Assembly: GCA_018823285.1 (NCBI GenBank) | Contig: JAHJIQ010000022.1 | Location: 1 to 33,131, forward strand | Length of the DNA stretch: 33,131 nucleotides | Source of the DNA: Pseudomonadota bacterium | GTDB lineage: Bacteria > Desulfobacterota > Desulfobulbia > Desulfobulbales > JAGXFP01 | Reading direction: 5' to 3' | Part shown: in pieces, positions 16,569 to 25,482 of the stretch | Layout of the letters: every line of letters starts with the position of its first letter | Numbering within the stretch: the first letter of the stretch is position 1 | Notes under the pieces: generated by a model | What the model saw: the letters and a program-made list of their open reading frames with translations, nothing else | What the model was told of the DNA's origin: nothing | The model's database searches: none | Program-made: the position numbers and the translations under genes

Positions 16569-17585
16569 TCAGCTCAGGAACTGGATTTCGAACACCACAC
16601 TGAGATAACCCACCGCCTCTCTCCCCTGCTCTGCAACAAGCGGGAAATTGACTCCGGGCTCAAGCTCGAAAAACAACCAGGGCCGATAAAAATTCCTCCG
16701 GTAACGGCTTGCCACCCGATAATTTGTCATCCTCTTTTCCGGTCTGGTTTCGCCATAGGCGCCAAAATCGAAGGCAACAGCGCTCTTCCCCGTTAACTGC
16801 CGGAAGAGATTTACTTCCCCGCCCCAATCCAGACCGTTGCTATCTTCGGCATAGGTTCCGAAAAGACTCACGCGACCTGTGAGATCTTCCAACAGAACCC
16901 GCTCCATATCAATCCTTGAGGTCTCTCCGAAACCATGTCGCGTATTCCAGAACACCGTCTCTGTCAGTTTAATCACGTTATTCTTCCCTATATGGGCAAG
17001 GCGGCGATAGTACATTCTGACATACGATTCGACAGGTGTATGGAGGCTCACACCACCACCAAAATGAAACCTGGAACGTAGATTTTTATAAACAAGGTAC
17101 CTCAATCCAAGATTGGTCCGGTTATCATTCGGCTGGAGATCAAGACCCGGATTGTCTGCCTTGTCTTTTTGTGTCTCGGCAATATCATCCTCATTCTCGC
17201 CGACGACTATCAACCGGAAGCGGCGGGTGAATCTGGGCATTTTCACATTGGCCCTCAACCTCAACGGAAAATCAAAACCCTCTCCTTCGGTATAACGGGC
17301 CACGACACGCAACCTTACGAAACTGGCGGGCAGCTCCTCAAACTCCAACCTCGGGTCGCCGAAGAAATCATCGAACCAGACAACGGGCCCGTGGAACTTT
17401 TCACGGAGATAGCTGTGATACCTGTCCAGAATACTCTGTGACGAAAGAGCATCATTCTCTTCCCGGAGATCAACATCCTCTTCCTCTTTGGCAGTCACCC
17501 CACCCGCCCCGACAAAGGACAGGATCAAAATGACCAGGAAAAACCGGAATATCCTCTGCTTTCTGGTGGAAACAAGAGTCCTCAT
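16569..17585 (-). CDS. Secreted, probable outer-membrane beta-barrel protein
   Basis: 338 residues from the ATG at 17585; a TTG 48 bases upstream in frame adds a Lys/Arg/Phe-rich stretch and is less likely. Signal peptide about 1-32 (hydrophobic FFLVILILSFVGAGGVTA). The mature part has alternating polar and aromatic strands (NLGLRYLVYKNLRSRFHFGG; RPWLFFELEPGVNFPLV) and ends VVFEIQFLS, in keeping with an outer-membrane barrel. An NDxx-rich acidic stretch lies mid-protein. No named family is recognised and no operon partner is visible; it diverges from the kinase at 17748. Confidence 0.7.
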   Translation of the reverse strand: MRTLVSTRKQRIFRFFLVILILSFVGAGGVTAKEEEDVDLREENDALSSQSILDRYHSYLREKFHGPVVWFDDFFGDPRLEFEELPASFVRLRVVARYTEGEGFDFPLRLRANVKMPRFTRRFRLIVVGENEDDIAETQKDKADNPGLDLQPNDNRTNLGLRYLVYKNLRSRFHFGGGVSLHTPVESYVRMYYRRLAHIGKNNVIKLTETVFWNTRHGFGETSRIDMERVLLEDLTGRVSLFGTYAEDSNGLDWGGEVNLFRQLTGKSAVAFDFGAYGETRPEKRMTNYRVASRYRRNFYRPWLFFELEPGVNFPLVAEQGREAVGYLSVVFEIQFLS

Positions 17586-17747
17586 GAAATGGAATATAAG
17601 AAAAAAAGTCTGTTTCCGCTTCTCTATCCTCAATTTTTCAGCACCGGGTTGACCTGGAAATAGTTATTTACAAGAAATTGTTTATTTTGCGTCTCGCATT
17701 GTCTAGACTGAAGATGTCATCAAATCCACATCAGGCCGACATGCAAG

Positions 17748-19715
17748 ATGAAACAAAACACCACCCAGAGAGAGCAGCTCCCGAACCGGAACCCGACTGC
17801 TTCCCTTGAATTTTTTCGCTCGGTTGTTGACGCAGTGGCCGATCCATTTATTGTAATCGGGACCGATTTCAGGGTAAAGCTGATGAATCAGGCCGCCCGG
17901 ACTTTTTACCACTCCCCGGGCCCCCTCCCCGAAACCCCATTCTGCTACGGACTGATCTTTGGCGCCACCCAACCCTGTGTCAAAACGGGGAGACATTGCC
18001 CGCTCATGGAAGTTCTGGAGACCGACAAACCGGTGCGGGTCAAATACGAGCAGAAAAGAAACAAACGCTCCAGTCGGCATTTTGAAATCCTGGCATCTCC
18101 TCTCTATGACCGCAAGGGATCACTTCTGGGCATTGTCGAAACCCTGCGGGACATCACCAAACAGACTGAATATGCCAAAATGCTTGAAAGCGGCCGGGAG
18201 AAACTGGACATCCTCGTCCTGCAACGATCCGCCGAATACCTGGAAGCCAAAGAACAGGCAGAACTTCTTTGCAGGGTCATTCCAAGCGCTATTTTTACAG
18301 TGAACACCAATCGGGAAATCACCACCTGGAACCAGAAAGCAGAAGCTGTGACAGGATTCCGGGCAGCCGAAGTCCTCGGCAAGACCTGTGACATCTTTGC
18401 CCTGGAACCCTGCACAACCGGATGCGGCGTCTTTTCTGAAAATGTCGCGAAACCGATTATGGGCCGGGAGTGTTCGATCCGCACCAAGGACGGCCAGGTC
18501 CGGACCGTGTCAAAAAATGCCGACCTGCTGAAAAACTCGAACGGCTTGGTCATCGGCGCGGTAGAAAGTTTTGAGGACATCACCGATAAAAAGATCATCA
18601 ACAAGCAGCTCAGGGCCGAACGCGACAAATTCGTGAGCATGCTGACCGCCCTCAACCAGGGAATGCACATCCTCAATCACGATTACATCATTGAATACCA
18701 GAACGACATCCTTAAAGAAGATTTCGGGGATCAGGTCGGCCGCAAATGCTACGAAGTATACAAACAGCTGTGCGAGCCCTGCGAAATCTGCAGGATGCGG
18801 GAAGCCATTGACCAGAACAGGCTGCAACGGACCGAACTTCTCATGACCAATGGCCGTTACTACGAACAGAGTTACGCGCCATTCACCGATGTCGACGGCC
18901 AGACAAAAGTCCTGATCCTTCTGCGGGACATTTCCGATGAAAAGGCCCAGCAGGCTGAGACCATGCGAGCCGCACAACTTGCTTCCATCGGGGAACTGGC
19001 CGCCGGAGTGGCGCACGAAATCAACAATCCGATCAACGGCATTATCAATTATGCCCAGTTGCTCCTTGACGAGGCCGCCTCCTCACGAAACAAGGCAGAG
19101 AATCAGCCGGGATCAACAATCCTGCCCAAAATAATCGGGGAGGGCGAGCGAATCGCCGCCATTGTCAGCAACCTTCTCTCCTTCGCCAGACCCGGCAACG
19201 AAGAAGTAGAAGATGTTGATGTGGAAGCGGCAATGCTGAGTTCCATAGAGCTGATAAACCATCAACTGAAAAAGGAAGGCATAGATATTGCATTTGAAAA
19301 AGACACAACACACCCGGTGGTTCGGGGAACCCGACAACAATTGCAGCAGGTTTTTTTAAATTTGTTGAGCAACTCGAGACACGCCCTGAATAAAAGATTT
19401 CCGGGGAATGATATCCGGAAAAAAATCGAGATCAGGATCTCCGAATTGAAACAGGACAAAGAAAACTACATCAGAACCACGGTTACCGACCATGGTTGCG
19501 GGATTCCACAGGAATTCATCACCCATATCTTTGAGCCATTCTTTACCCTGAGAGAGTCCGGAAAAGGTACCGGCCTCGGTTTGAGCATCAGCCGCGGGCT
19601 GATCAAGGATCTGCATGGTTTCCTGAACGTGGAAAGCGAGGTCGATAATTTCACCAGGATGACCGTTGATTTACCCGAAAGCCGAAAAAAGGATCACCCT
19701 GATCATACCGACTGA
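17748..19715 (+). CDS. Triple-PAS sensor histidine kinase
   Basis: Soluble sensor kinase of 655 residues without membrane helices. Three PAS-type domains (about 20-140, 170-285, 292-400), each with a cysteine cluster: C66/C77/C84, C214/C222/C226 and C334/C342/C345/C348. Dimerisation box LASIGELAAGVAHEINNP with phosphoacceptor His423, N box LQQVFLNLLSNSRHAL (532-547), G1 DHGCGI (581-586) and G2 GKGTGLGLSI (606-615). It lies 74 bases before the response regulator on the same strand and is its obvious partner. The cysteines suggest redox, FeS or metal sensing. The start is the ATG at 17748; no strong ribosome binding site is seen. Confidence 0.93.
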   Translation: MKQNTTQREQLPNRNPTASLEFFRSVVDAVADPFIVIGTDFRVKLMNQAARTFYHSPGPLPETPFCYGLIFGATQPCVKTGRHCPLMEVLETDKPVRVKYEQKRNKRSSRHFEILASPLYDRKGSLLGIVETLRDITKQTEYAKMLESGREKLDILVLQRSAEYLEAKEQAELLCRVIPSAIFTVNTNREITTWNQKAEAVTGFRAAEVLGKTCDIFALEPCTTGCGVFSENVAKPIMGRECSIRTKDGQVRTVSKNADLLKNSNGLVIGAVESFEDITDKKIINKQLRAERDKFVSMLTALNQGMHILNHDYIIEYQNDILKEDFGDQVGRKCYEVYKQLCEPCEICRMREAIDQNRLQRTELLMTNGRYYEQSYAPFTDVDGQTKVLILLRDISDEKAQQAETMRAAQLASIGELAAGVAHEINNPINGIINYAQLLLDEAASSRNKAENQPGSTILPKIIGEGERIAAIVSNLLSFARPGNEEVEDVDVEAAMLSSIELINHQLKKEGIDIAFEKDTTHPVVRGTRQQLQQVFLNLLSNSRHALNKRFPGNDIRKKIEIRISELKQDKENYIRTTVTDHGCGIPQEFITHIFEPFFTLRESGKGTGLGLSISRGLIKDLHGFLNVESEVDNFTRMTVDLPESRKKDHPDHTD

Positions 19716-19789
19716 TCGGGCCTGAAAAACATAGTGGATATGCGCCAGTCTAAAATTGGGAATATACAAAAAATACGGAGAACTTTACA

Positions 19790-21595
19790 ATGATGGATTT
19801 CGACAGGACCGGTAACCGTATTCTTGTTGTGGACGATGAAGAAAGCCTCCGCCTCACCTTCCAGATGTTTCTTGCCAAGGAAGGATACGGCCCTGTTGAT
19901 GTGGCCTCGACTTTCGAAGAAGCTATTTCCCTGATCAACGAACACACTTTTGACCTGATTATCAGCGACATCGTCCTTGAAGGTAATTCAGGAATCGACC
20001 TTCTCCGTCACCTTAAAGAAACAGGGGCCACATGCCCGGTTGTGATGGTGACCGGGTATCCGAATATTGAATCAGCCTCGGAGGCCGTGCGCCTGGGAGC
20101 CTTCGACTACATCTCAAAACCAGTGAAAAAAGATGGCTTGCTGCGAGTTGCGCGGATGGCCCTGCAACAATACTCACTCTGGAAGGAAAAAGAAAAACTG
20201 CAGCAGGATAAAGAACGCTATCGCCAATACATGGAGGCAATTTTCAGAAGTGTCCGCGATGCAATCATCACCGTAGACTCCGAACTTCGTCTCGTTGAAA
20301 TGAACGATACGGCCAAAGAATGGACCCGGGATATTCCGGAGGTCGCCATCGGCGCACCGCTATCCTCGATTCCGGGAACCTTTGGTAAAATATGCACAAA
20401 AGACGCCGAAAAGGTCATCCACGAAAGAAACGAAGTCCATGAACACAGAATAGAATGTGATTTTGACCACGGCAGGATCAAAGTTTTGCAGGTAAACGCA
20501 TCACCGCTTGAGGATAATGGGGGAGACTTCCAGGGAGTGGTTATCCTGGCGCGCGACATGACTCAGCTGGAACACCTGCAACAACGTGACAAGAGAACAA
20601 AATTCCATCGACTGGTCGGCGTCAGCAGGTCCATGCAAACCGTCTACACCATGATCGAAAATGTCGGCCAGGTGGACACATCTGTCCTGATCACCGGAGA
20701 ATCCGGGACCGGCAAAGAGCTTGTCGCCGAAGCCCTGCACATTGAAAGCCCCCGCCATGACATGCCCCTGATCAAAGTTGACTGCACCGCCATTCCCGAG
20801 AATCTGCTGGAGAGCGAGCTTTTCGGCCACAAACGCGGCTCCTTTACCGGGGCCGATCGGGACCGGCAGGGGCGAATTATCCAGGCTGACGGCGGCACCC
20901 TGTTTCTGGATGAAATCGGGGATATCTCACAGCTCATGCAACTGCGGCTGTTAAGATTTCTGCAGGAAAGAACATTCTACCCGGTCGGGCAGGACCGGCC
21001 GGTCACCGTTGATGTCAGGGTAATTGCCGCAACCAATGCCGACCTGAAGAAGAAGGTCGAGCAGGGCACTTTCAGAGAAGATCTCTATTTTCGCCTCCGG
21101 GTCGTTGACATTCCACTCCCTCCCCTTCGCAACAGAAATGGTGATCTGCCGATGCTGGCCAATCACTTCATTAACAAATTCAGCGCGAGAATCGGTCATA
21201 AAATCACAGGAATCTCGGATCAGGCGACAGAACTTCTTTCCAGCTTCAGCTGGCCGGGCAACGTCAGAGAGCTCGAACACGTTATCGAGCGCGCCTGTGT
21301 CCTCTGTAAAGGGCCAACCATCACCAGCGAACATCTTCCGGCGGAGATTTTCAACCATTCCGTCGAATCACCACCACGCACCACAAGTCAACCCCCGACC
21401 ATCCAGGAAAACCAGAAAACCACACCCACCGATCAATTCCGGGATACCATGGAACCTGAAAACGAACGAATTGTCAGGGTGCTCCACCAGACCGCCGGCA
21501 ACAAGGCGATGGCCGCAAGGATTCTCGGTTTCGACCGCAGCACCCTGTACCGCAAAATGCGGAGCTACAATATCGACCCTTCCCCTTTACCATGA
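19790..21595 (+). CDS. NtrC-type sigma-54 response regulator with PAS insert
   Basis: Cytosolic two-component regulator, 601 residues. Receiver domain 10-125 with acidic pocket Asp15-Asp16, phosphoacceptor Asp60 (IISDIVLEG), Thr88 and Lys110. A coiled linker (131-145) leads to a PAS-like domain (about 147-262), unusual in NtrC-type regulators. AAA+ domain with GESGTGKE (303-310), GSFTGA (350-355; Ser replaces the usual Ala), LFLDEIGD (371-378) and WPGNVREL. Fis-type helix-turn-helix at about 556-595 ([20 protein letters not shown]). GGAG precedes the ATG. It likely acts at the upstream palindromes before 22045 and 25679. The polar linker 522-555 looks disordered. Confidence 0.95.
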   Translation: MMDFDRTGNRILVVDDEESLRLTFQMFLAKEGYGPVDVASTFEEAISLINEHTFDLIISDIVLEGNSGIDLLRHLKETGATCPVVMVTGYPNIESASEAVRLGAFDYISKPVKKDGLLRVARMALQQYSLWKEKEKLQQDKERYRQYMEAIFRSVRDAIITVDSELRLVEMNDTAKEWTRDIPEVAIGAPLSSIPGTFGKICTKDAEKVIHERNEVHEHRIECDFDHGRIKVLQVNASPLEDNGGDFQGVVILARDMTQLEHLQQRDKRTKFHRLVGVSRSMQTVYTMIENVGQVDTSVLITGESGTGKELVAEALHIESPRHDMPLIKVDCTAIPENLLESELFGHKRGSFTGADRDRQGRIIQADGGTLFLDEIGDISQLMQLRLLRFLQERTFYPVGQDRPVTVDVRVIAATNADLKKKVEQGTFREDLYFRLRVVDIPLPPLRNRNGDLPMLANHFINKFSARIGHKITGISDQATELLSSFSWPGNVRELEHVIERACVLCKGPTITSEHLPAEIFNHSVESPPRTTSQPPTIQENQKTTPTDQFRDTMEPENERIVRVLHQTAGNKAMAARILGFDRSTLYRKMRSYNIDPSPLP

Positions 21596-21797
21596 AAGAT
21601 CAAGAAGCCATCCGGTAACCCAAGACTTCCGCAATCGCCACCGGCAACCCTGACTGATAAAGATCAGGGAGTTGGATCGAGCATCGGAAAGCACACTGCA
21701 AGTACCACTCATCACCATAAATAGCGCAACTCTCCTTCAGACCGCCCACACTTCTTCCCGCTGATACTGTATCACAACCAACAGCGCCACACTTTTA
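21596..21797. other. Intergenic region after the response regulator
   Basis: No gene seen. CCCTGA (21648-21653) and TCAGGG (21664-21669) can form a small hairpin that might end the kinase-regulator transcript, but no T-run follows. The remainder leads into the enhancer-like region. Confidence 0.35.
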
Positions 21798-21856
21798 CTA
21801 CACTTTTGTTGCAACAACTATGTGGCAAAATATTAATTGCAACAGATAGGCAACAC
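21798..21856. promoter_or_regulatory. Enhancer-like repeat cluster (UAS)
   Basis: CTACACTTTTG (21798-21808) overlaps the perfect palindrome TTGTTGCAACAA (21806-21817); further half sites TTGCAACA (21837-21844) and GGCAACAC (21849-21856) follow. The sigma-54 site is about 150 bases downstream. The same CTACACTTTTG plus GTTGCAAC arrangement occurs upstream of 25593. A poor IHF-like match (TGTCAATAAATTC, near 21905) lies in between. Confidence 0.65.
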
Positions 21857-21965
21857 ATTACTGCACCACATTCACCAACTAACACATTTCAAACAATCTT
21901 GTTTTGTCAATAAATTCAATGCTTTAATCACAAAAAACTCACAGCAGCTCATTTTAGCACCTCCA

Positions 21966-21981
21966 TGGCACACCCTATGCA
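21966..21981 (+). promoter_or_regulatory. Sigma-54 (-24/-12) promoter
   Basis: TGGCACACCCTATGCA has GG (21967-21968) and GC (21979-21980) separated by exactly 10 bases and one mismatch to TGGCAC-N5-TTGCA. The predicted start near 21992 gives a leader of about 53 bases before the ATG at 22045. Confidence 0.82.
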
Positions 21982-22044
21982 GTATCACCAGACAACACCA
22001 AAGAACAGCAACCCTTGCAGAAGAATAAAACAAGGAGGAACATC

Positions 22045-22269
22045 ATGAATACAAATACAGGAAACCAAAAAGCAGCAAGTGAAGGCATCAACACCAACTC
22101 AGCCCCTGAACTCCAAGAAGGCGTGATGCAGGTAGCCATGGGCTTATTAATCGCCACCGCAGCCGCAATAGGAATCTGGGGCCTGGTCTCACTGTTCAGC
22201 GGCATTACCATGACCGGCGGAATTCTGGACATGATCACAGGCTGGATGAGCGCTGTAACCGGAAGATAA
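22045..22269 (+). CDS. Tiny single-pass membrane protein
   Basis: 74 residues from the ATG at 22045, with AAGGAGG six bases upstream. A polar N-terminus rich in Asn, Thr and Ser precedes one clear transmembrane helix (about 28-52, VMQVAMGLLIATAAAIGIWG) and a second weakly hydrophobic segment. First gene after a sigma-54 promoter, so strongly regulated. No family recognised. A role as subunit, adaptor or FtsH client in the redox block is inferred from position alone. Confidence 0.75.
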   Translation: MNTNTGNQKAASEGINTNSAPELQEGVMQVAMGLLIATAAAIGIWGLVSLFSGITMTGGILDMITGWMSAVTGR

Positions 22270-22303
22270 CCGATACAAACATATACCGAATGGAGGACAA
22301 ATC

Positions 22304-22618
22304 ATGAATTACGATTCAGCACAGGAAAGCAGAGGAACGAGGATAGCATTGAGAAGCATGATTGTTGCAGCGTCAGTAGTAGGACTTTGGGTTGCCACCG
22401 CCATGACCTTCGCTCTTGCCAAGGTGGACTGGCAGGCAGGAGAACTTTTCAGACAGTACCTGGTTTCAATCGGCCTGATCCAGGATTTCGAAACCCTGGT
22501 AGACTTCTACACCCACATCAAAGGGGTCGAATACATCATCTGCGTCGCATTTCTCGGCGCCTTCCCCGCTTTCTTCAAATATCTCAACAAGGAGAAAGAG
22601 CAGGTCGCCAGATCCTGA
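22304..22618 (+). CDS. Small two-helix membrane protein (paralogue A)
   Basis: 104 residues, ATG after TGGAGGACAA. Two membrane helices (about 18-39 and 75-93) flank an external or cytosolic segment VDWQAGELFRQYLVSIG; the second helix ends FFKYLNKEKE. The next gene has the same plan, VDWEVGKLLDHYLVAIS and FFKYINTN, showing an old tandem duplication. It lies 34 bases after the 74-residue gene and should share its sigma-54 transcript. Not recognised. Confidence 0.8.
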   Translation: MNYDSAQESRGTRIALRSMIVAASVVGLWVATAMTFALAKVDWQAGELFRQYLVSIGLIQDFETLVDFYTHIKGVEYIICVAFLGAFPAFFKYLNKEKEQVARS

Positions 22619-22640
22619 TTTCTCTCATCGCGACTTCAAT

Positions 22641-22690
22641 ACACTGCATCAGGATCCAATCTGCAGAAAAAAAAGAGCCTGATGCAGTGT
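22641..22690. other. Perfect 13-bp inverted repeat between paralogues
   Basis: ACACTGCATCAGG (22641-22653) pairs exactly with CCTGATGCAGTGT (22678-22690) around a 24-base loop. There is no T-run. It may be an mRNA processing or stability element between the two small genes, or an operator. Confidence 0.6.
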
Positions 22691-22721
22691 TCATTATCCA
22701 GAAATCAAAATCAACAATCGA

Positions 22722-23045
22722 ATGAAGAGTCATTGCAACACATCGGAGCCCTCTCCATTAACTATCATTTGCATTTTGCTGGTTGGCGGCAGCATTGGAA
22801 CCTGGTGCCTGATGACCTTCTTTGCGTCTCTGATTCTGGTCGATTGGGAAGTCGGAAAACTACTTGATCATTACCTTGTCGCAATTTCCTGTTCAGAGAC
22901 TCACCGCCCGTCAGAAGATGGCTGGGTTGGAGGACTCTTATGCCACCACATAATCCCCATCTTCTTTCTTCCTGCGTTCACCTTGTTTTTCAAATACATC
23001 AACACCAACGTCAACCCCACCCCTTCGCAAAACCAGGGTTCCTGA
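22722..23045 (+). CDS. Small two-helix membrane protein (paralogue B)
   Basis: 107 residues, diverged copy of the preceding gene: helix about 14-39, the shared block VDWEVGKLLDHYLVAIS, a second helix about 73-91 and FFKYIN. It differs by extra cysteines and histidines (C5, C17, C29, C57, C74, H75, H76), which could bind a metal or haem. The ribosome binding site is weak, so expression may be lower or coupled. Not recognised. Confidence 0.65.
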   Translation: MKSHCNTSEPSPLTIICILLVGGSIGTWCLMTFFASLILVDWEVGKLLDHYLVAISCSETHRPSEDGWVGGLLCHHIIPIFFLPAFTLFFKYINTNVNPTPSQNQGS

Positions 23046-23303
23046 TCCTCCCGGCAAAGCACAAATGCCATGGGACTGCGAAACATTCGGTCAATCATCC
23101 ATACTCAACTTTCTGACTTGTCTTATGGTGTTGATTTGCTGTTATAAATTAATTGAGAACCATAGTGGCATTCCATGATGAGAATTCAGAAGCCAGAAGT
23201 CAGGATCCAGAACGACTGATTTTAAAGCTTTTCTCCTGGCTTCTGACTCCTGGATTCTGGCTTCTTATGGAACACTGGAACGAAAAATCACCAAAACCTC
23301 TTT
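23046..23303. other. Intergenic region with degenerate repeats
   Basis: No gene seen. 23190-23265 holds two opposed copies of the pyrimidine/purine repeat found at 176-232: CAGAAGCCAGAAGTCAGGAT and, further on, TCTCCTGGCTTCTGACTCCT. They could pair as an imperfect stem. Confidence 0.5.
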
Positions 23304-23360
23304 ATTTCACCCTGCGGGTATAAGTTTCGTACGAGCAGACGAGCTGCTCAACTCAGCTTT
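23304..23360 (+). repeat. Dispersed repeat copy
   Basis: TTTCACCCTGCGGGTATAAG, then TTTCGTACGAGCAGACGAGC and TGCTCAACTCAGCTTT, match the units at 1-175 with two or three changes. It lies between the tiny membrane genes and the second ftsH, as part of the spacer before its promoter. Confidence 0.8.
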
Positions 23361-23483
23361 ATCGGGCGATTAACCAAACCCGGAAAGTTGAGATCCATAA
23401 ATCCCGACCTTGCACCCTGCACCTTCAGCGTCACCCAACCCTGTATTTTCAACAGTACGCAAAAGTGACCGCTCGCGTTATAT

Positions 23484-23499
23484 TGGCCCGATTCCTGCA
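23484..23499 (+). promoter_or_regulatory. Sigma-54 (-24/-12) promoter of the second ftsH
   Basis: TGGCCCGATTCCTGCA has GG (23485-23486) and GC (23497-23498) with 10 bases between. Two mismatches to the consensus make it weaker than the other sites. Predicted start near 23510; the TTG start codon is 40 bases on. No GTTGCAAC palindrome is seen upstream. Confidence 0.6.
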
Positions 23500-23549
23500 C
23501 AATATCCAGGCTAGTGTCGCGTCAACTCTGAACCGGATGGAGGCCCGCA

Positions 23550-25334
23550 TTGACTGCCTATTACCGTAATTTCCTGATCGTACTGATCCTGACCATTGTC
23601 GCCGTTGCGATTTTCAATATTGTGAGCATCGAGAACAAGCCTCCAACCATAAGCTACACATCATTCCTGGCAAGCATCAAAAACAAGGAGATCAAATCGG
23701 TTCTGATCAAAGACGGGGAGATAACCGGCCTTGATATTTACGACCGTCCATTTTACACCTATGCTCCGGATCCGGCTTCAGTGATCAGCAGATTGACCGC
23801 TCAGGACGTGACAATCAGCACTGCCCCTGGAAAATCGGTTTCATCAGGCACCCTGGCCTCGCTCCTGCCATGGGTTTTAATCTCCGGAGCATGGTTTTTT
23901 TTCATGTTCTACCGGCAAAAAGGGGCCACCTCCTCCTTCGGCAAAAACAAAAACCTGATTGTCCCGACAAAGTCATTACAAGTAACATTCAATGATGTGG
24001 CAGGAATACCGGAAGCAAAAGAGGAACTTCAAGAGATCATCTCTTTTCTCCGCGACTCAAAAAAATTTACCCGCCTGGGTGGCCGCCTCCCCAAAGGCGT
24101 GCTCCTTCAGGGCCCTCCGGGGACCGGCAAGACACTCCTTGCCAAAGCCATTGCCGGTGAAGCAGGGGTTCCCTTTTTCAGCATCAGCGGCTCCGATTTC
24201 GTGGAAATGTTTGTCGGTGTTGGGGCTTCAAGAGTCCGGGACCTCTTTAAACAGGCCAAGAAAAATGCCCCTTGTATTGTCTTTATCGACGAGATAGATG
24301 CCGTTGGCGGTCATCGCGCATCGGGTTCCTCGGGCGGAGGCCAGGATGAACGCCAGCAGACCCTGAACGCCCTGCTCGTCGAAATGGACGGGTTTGAATC
24401 GGGAGATACCGTAGTGATCGTTGCCGCCACCAACCGCCCGGACACATTGGACCCGGCCCTGCTCCGCCCCGGGCGCTTTGATCGCCAGGTCAACATCCTT
24501 GCCCCGGATATCAGGGGCAGAATGGAAATCCTGAATGTATATGCACGTAATATCGTCATGGCCAACAATGTCGAACTGAAGGATATCGCCGGGGCAACAC
24601 CTGGATTTACCGGCGCCGATCTGGCCAACCTGATGAATGAATCGGCACTCCTGGCCGCCCGAAAAAACAAGGAGGCCGTTGATCTGGAAGATATTGAAGA
24701 CGCAAAGGACAAAATCATGATGGGCACGGAACGCAAAGGGATGGTGATCAGTGAAAAAGAACGTCGAACCACTGCCTACCACGAAGCAGGGCACGCGATC
24801 ATGGCCCGCCTGCTCCCCAACACGGATCCACTCCACAAAATCACGATCATCCCCCGCGGCCGGGCCATGGGCATGACCCAGCAGGTTCCATTGGACGACC
24901 GCCATTCCTATTCGAAGGAATATCTGACCAACAGGATAAAGATCATGCTGGGTGGCCGCACTGCGGAAGAAATCATCTTCAATCAGTTCACCACCGGGGC
25001 CAGCAACGACCTGCAGTCAGCAACGGAAATCGCGACAAAAATGATCTGCCAGTGGGGGATGAGTGAAATACTGGGCCCCAGGGCATACACCAGAGACGAC
25101 CAGGGATTTCTGGGCGGCAACAACGACAAGCTTCTGTACAGTGAAGAAACGGCCATGGCCATCGACAAGGAAATCAATCAGCTGATCGAAGATTGCTACC
25201 AGGAGGCCATGATCATCCTGGAAGGAAGAACCAACTACCTGCACAGTTTAGCGGAAGTTCTCCTCAAGAAAGAAACTATCGGCATAGAAGAGGTGGACGC
25301 AATTGTTTCCGGCTACAAACAGTATGATGCATGA
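23550..25334 (+). CDS. ftsH: ATP-dependent zinc metalloprotease FtsH (copy 2)
   Basis: 594-residue paralogue of the FtsH at 1496, and largely identical to it in the AAA+ and protease parts by eye. Two membrane helices (about 7-25 and 102-121), Walker A GPPGTGKT (188-195), Walker B IDE (246-248), HEAGH zinc site (411-415), Asp487. Differences lie in the periplasmic domain and just after Walker B ([18 protein letters not shown]). The start is TTG with GGAGG six bases upstream, and the gene has its own -24/-12 site. Flanked by membrane proteins and a cytochrome complex of one regulon, it may supervise their turnover; this is inferred. Confidence 0.97.
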   Translation: MTAYYRNFLIVLILTIVAVAIFNIVSIENKPPTISYTSFLASIKNKEIKSVLIKDGEITGLDIYDRPFYTYAPDPASVISRLTAQDVTISTAPGKSVSSGTLASLLPWVLISGAWFFFMFYRQKGATSSFGKNKNLIVPTKSLQVTFNDVAGIPEAKEELQEIISFLRDSKKFTRLGGRLPKGVLLQGPPGTGKTLLAKAIAGEAGVPFFSISGSDFVEMFVGVGASRVRDLFKQAKKNAPCIVFIDEIDAVGGHRASGSSGGGQDERQQTLNALLVEMDGFESGDTVVIVAATNRPDTLDPALLRPGRFDRQVNILAPDIRGRMEILNVYARNIVMANNVELKDIAGATPGFTGADLANLMNESALLAARKNKEAVDLEDIEDAKDKIMMGTERKGMVISEKERRTTAYHEAGHAIMARLLPNTDPLHKITIIPRGRAMGMTQQVPLDDRHSYSKEYLTNRIKIMLGGRTAEEIIFNQFTTGASNDLQSATEIATKMICQWGMSEILGPRAYTRDDQGFLGGNNDKLLYSEETAMAIDKEINQLIEDCYQEAMIILEGRTNYLHSLAEVLLKKETIGIEEVDAIVSGYKQYDA

Positions 25335-25421
25335 TTTTTGCGACACATTTGCAACCCCAATCTTATACCGGAACCCCATCCCTACCATCCTGACAAATTT
25401 ACCGAGAGTGTTGCAATATCT

Positions 25422-25482
25422 GTAGCATGCAACACTTTTCCGCCACAATAGTGTTGCATGCTACACTTTTGTGGTTGCAACC
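25422..25482. promoter_or_regulatory. Palindromic enhancer (UAS) of the cytochrome operon
   Basis: A perfect 15-bp inverted repeat GTAGCATGCAACACT (25422-25436) / AGTGTTGCATGCTAC (25450-25464) surrounds a 13-base spacer and runs into CTACACTTTTG (25461-25471) and the palindrome GGTTGCAACC (25473-25482). GTGTTGCAA at 25408-25416 adds a half site. It is 110-170 bases upstream of the sigma-54 site at 25593. The CTACACTTTTG/GTTGCAAC pair is shared with 21798-21817. Confidence 0.72.

Noticed and set aside
21837..22028. 63-residue plus-strand ORF
   Set aside because: It lies over the enhancer half sites and the -24/-12 promoter, and has no ribosome binding site.
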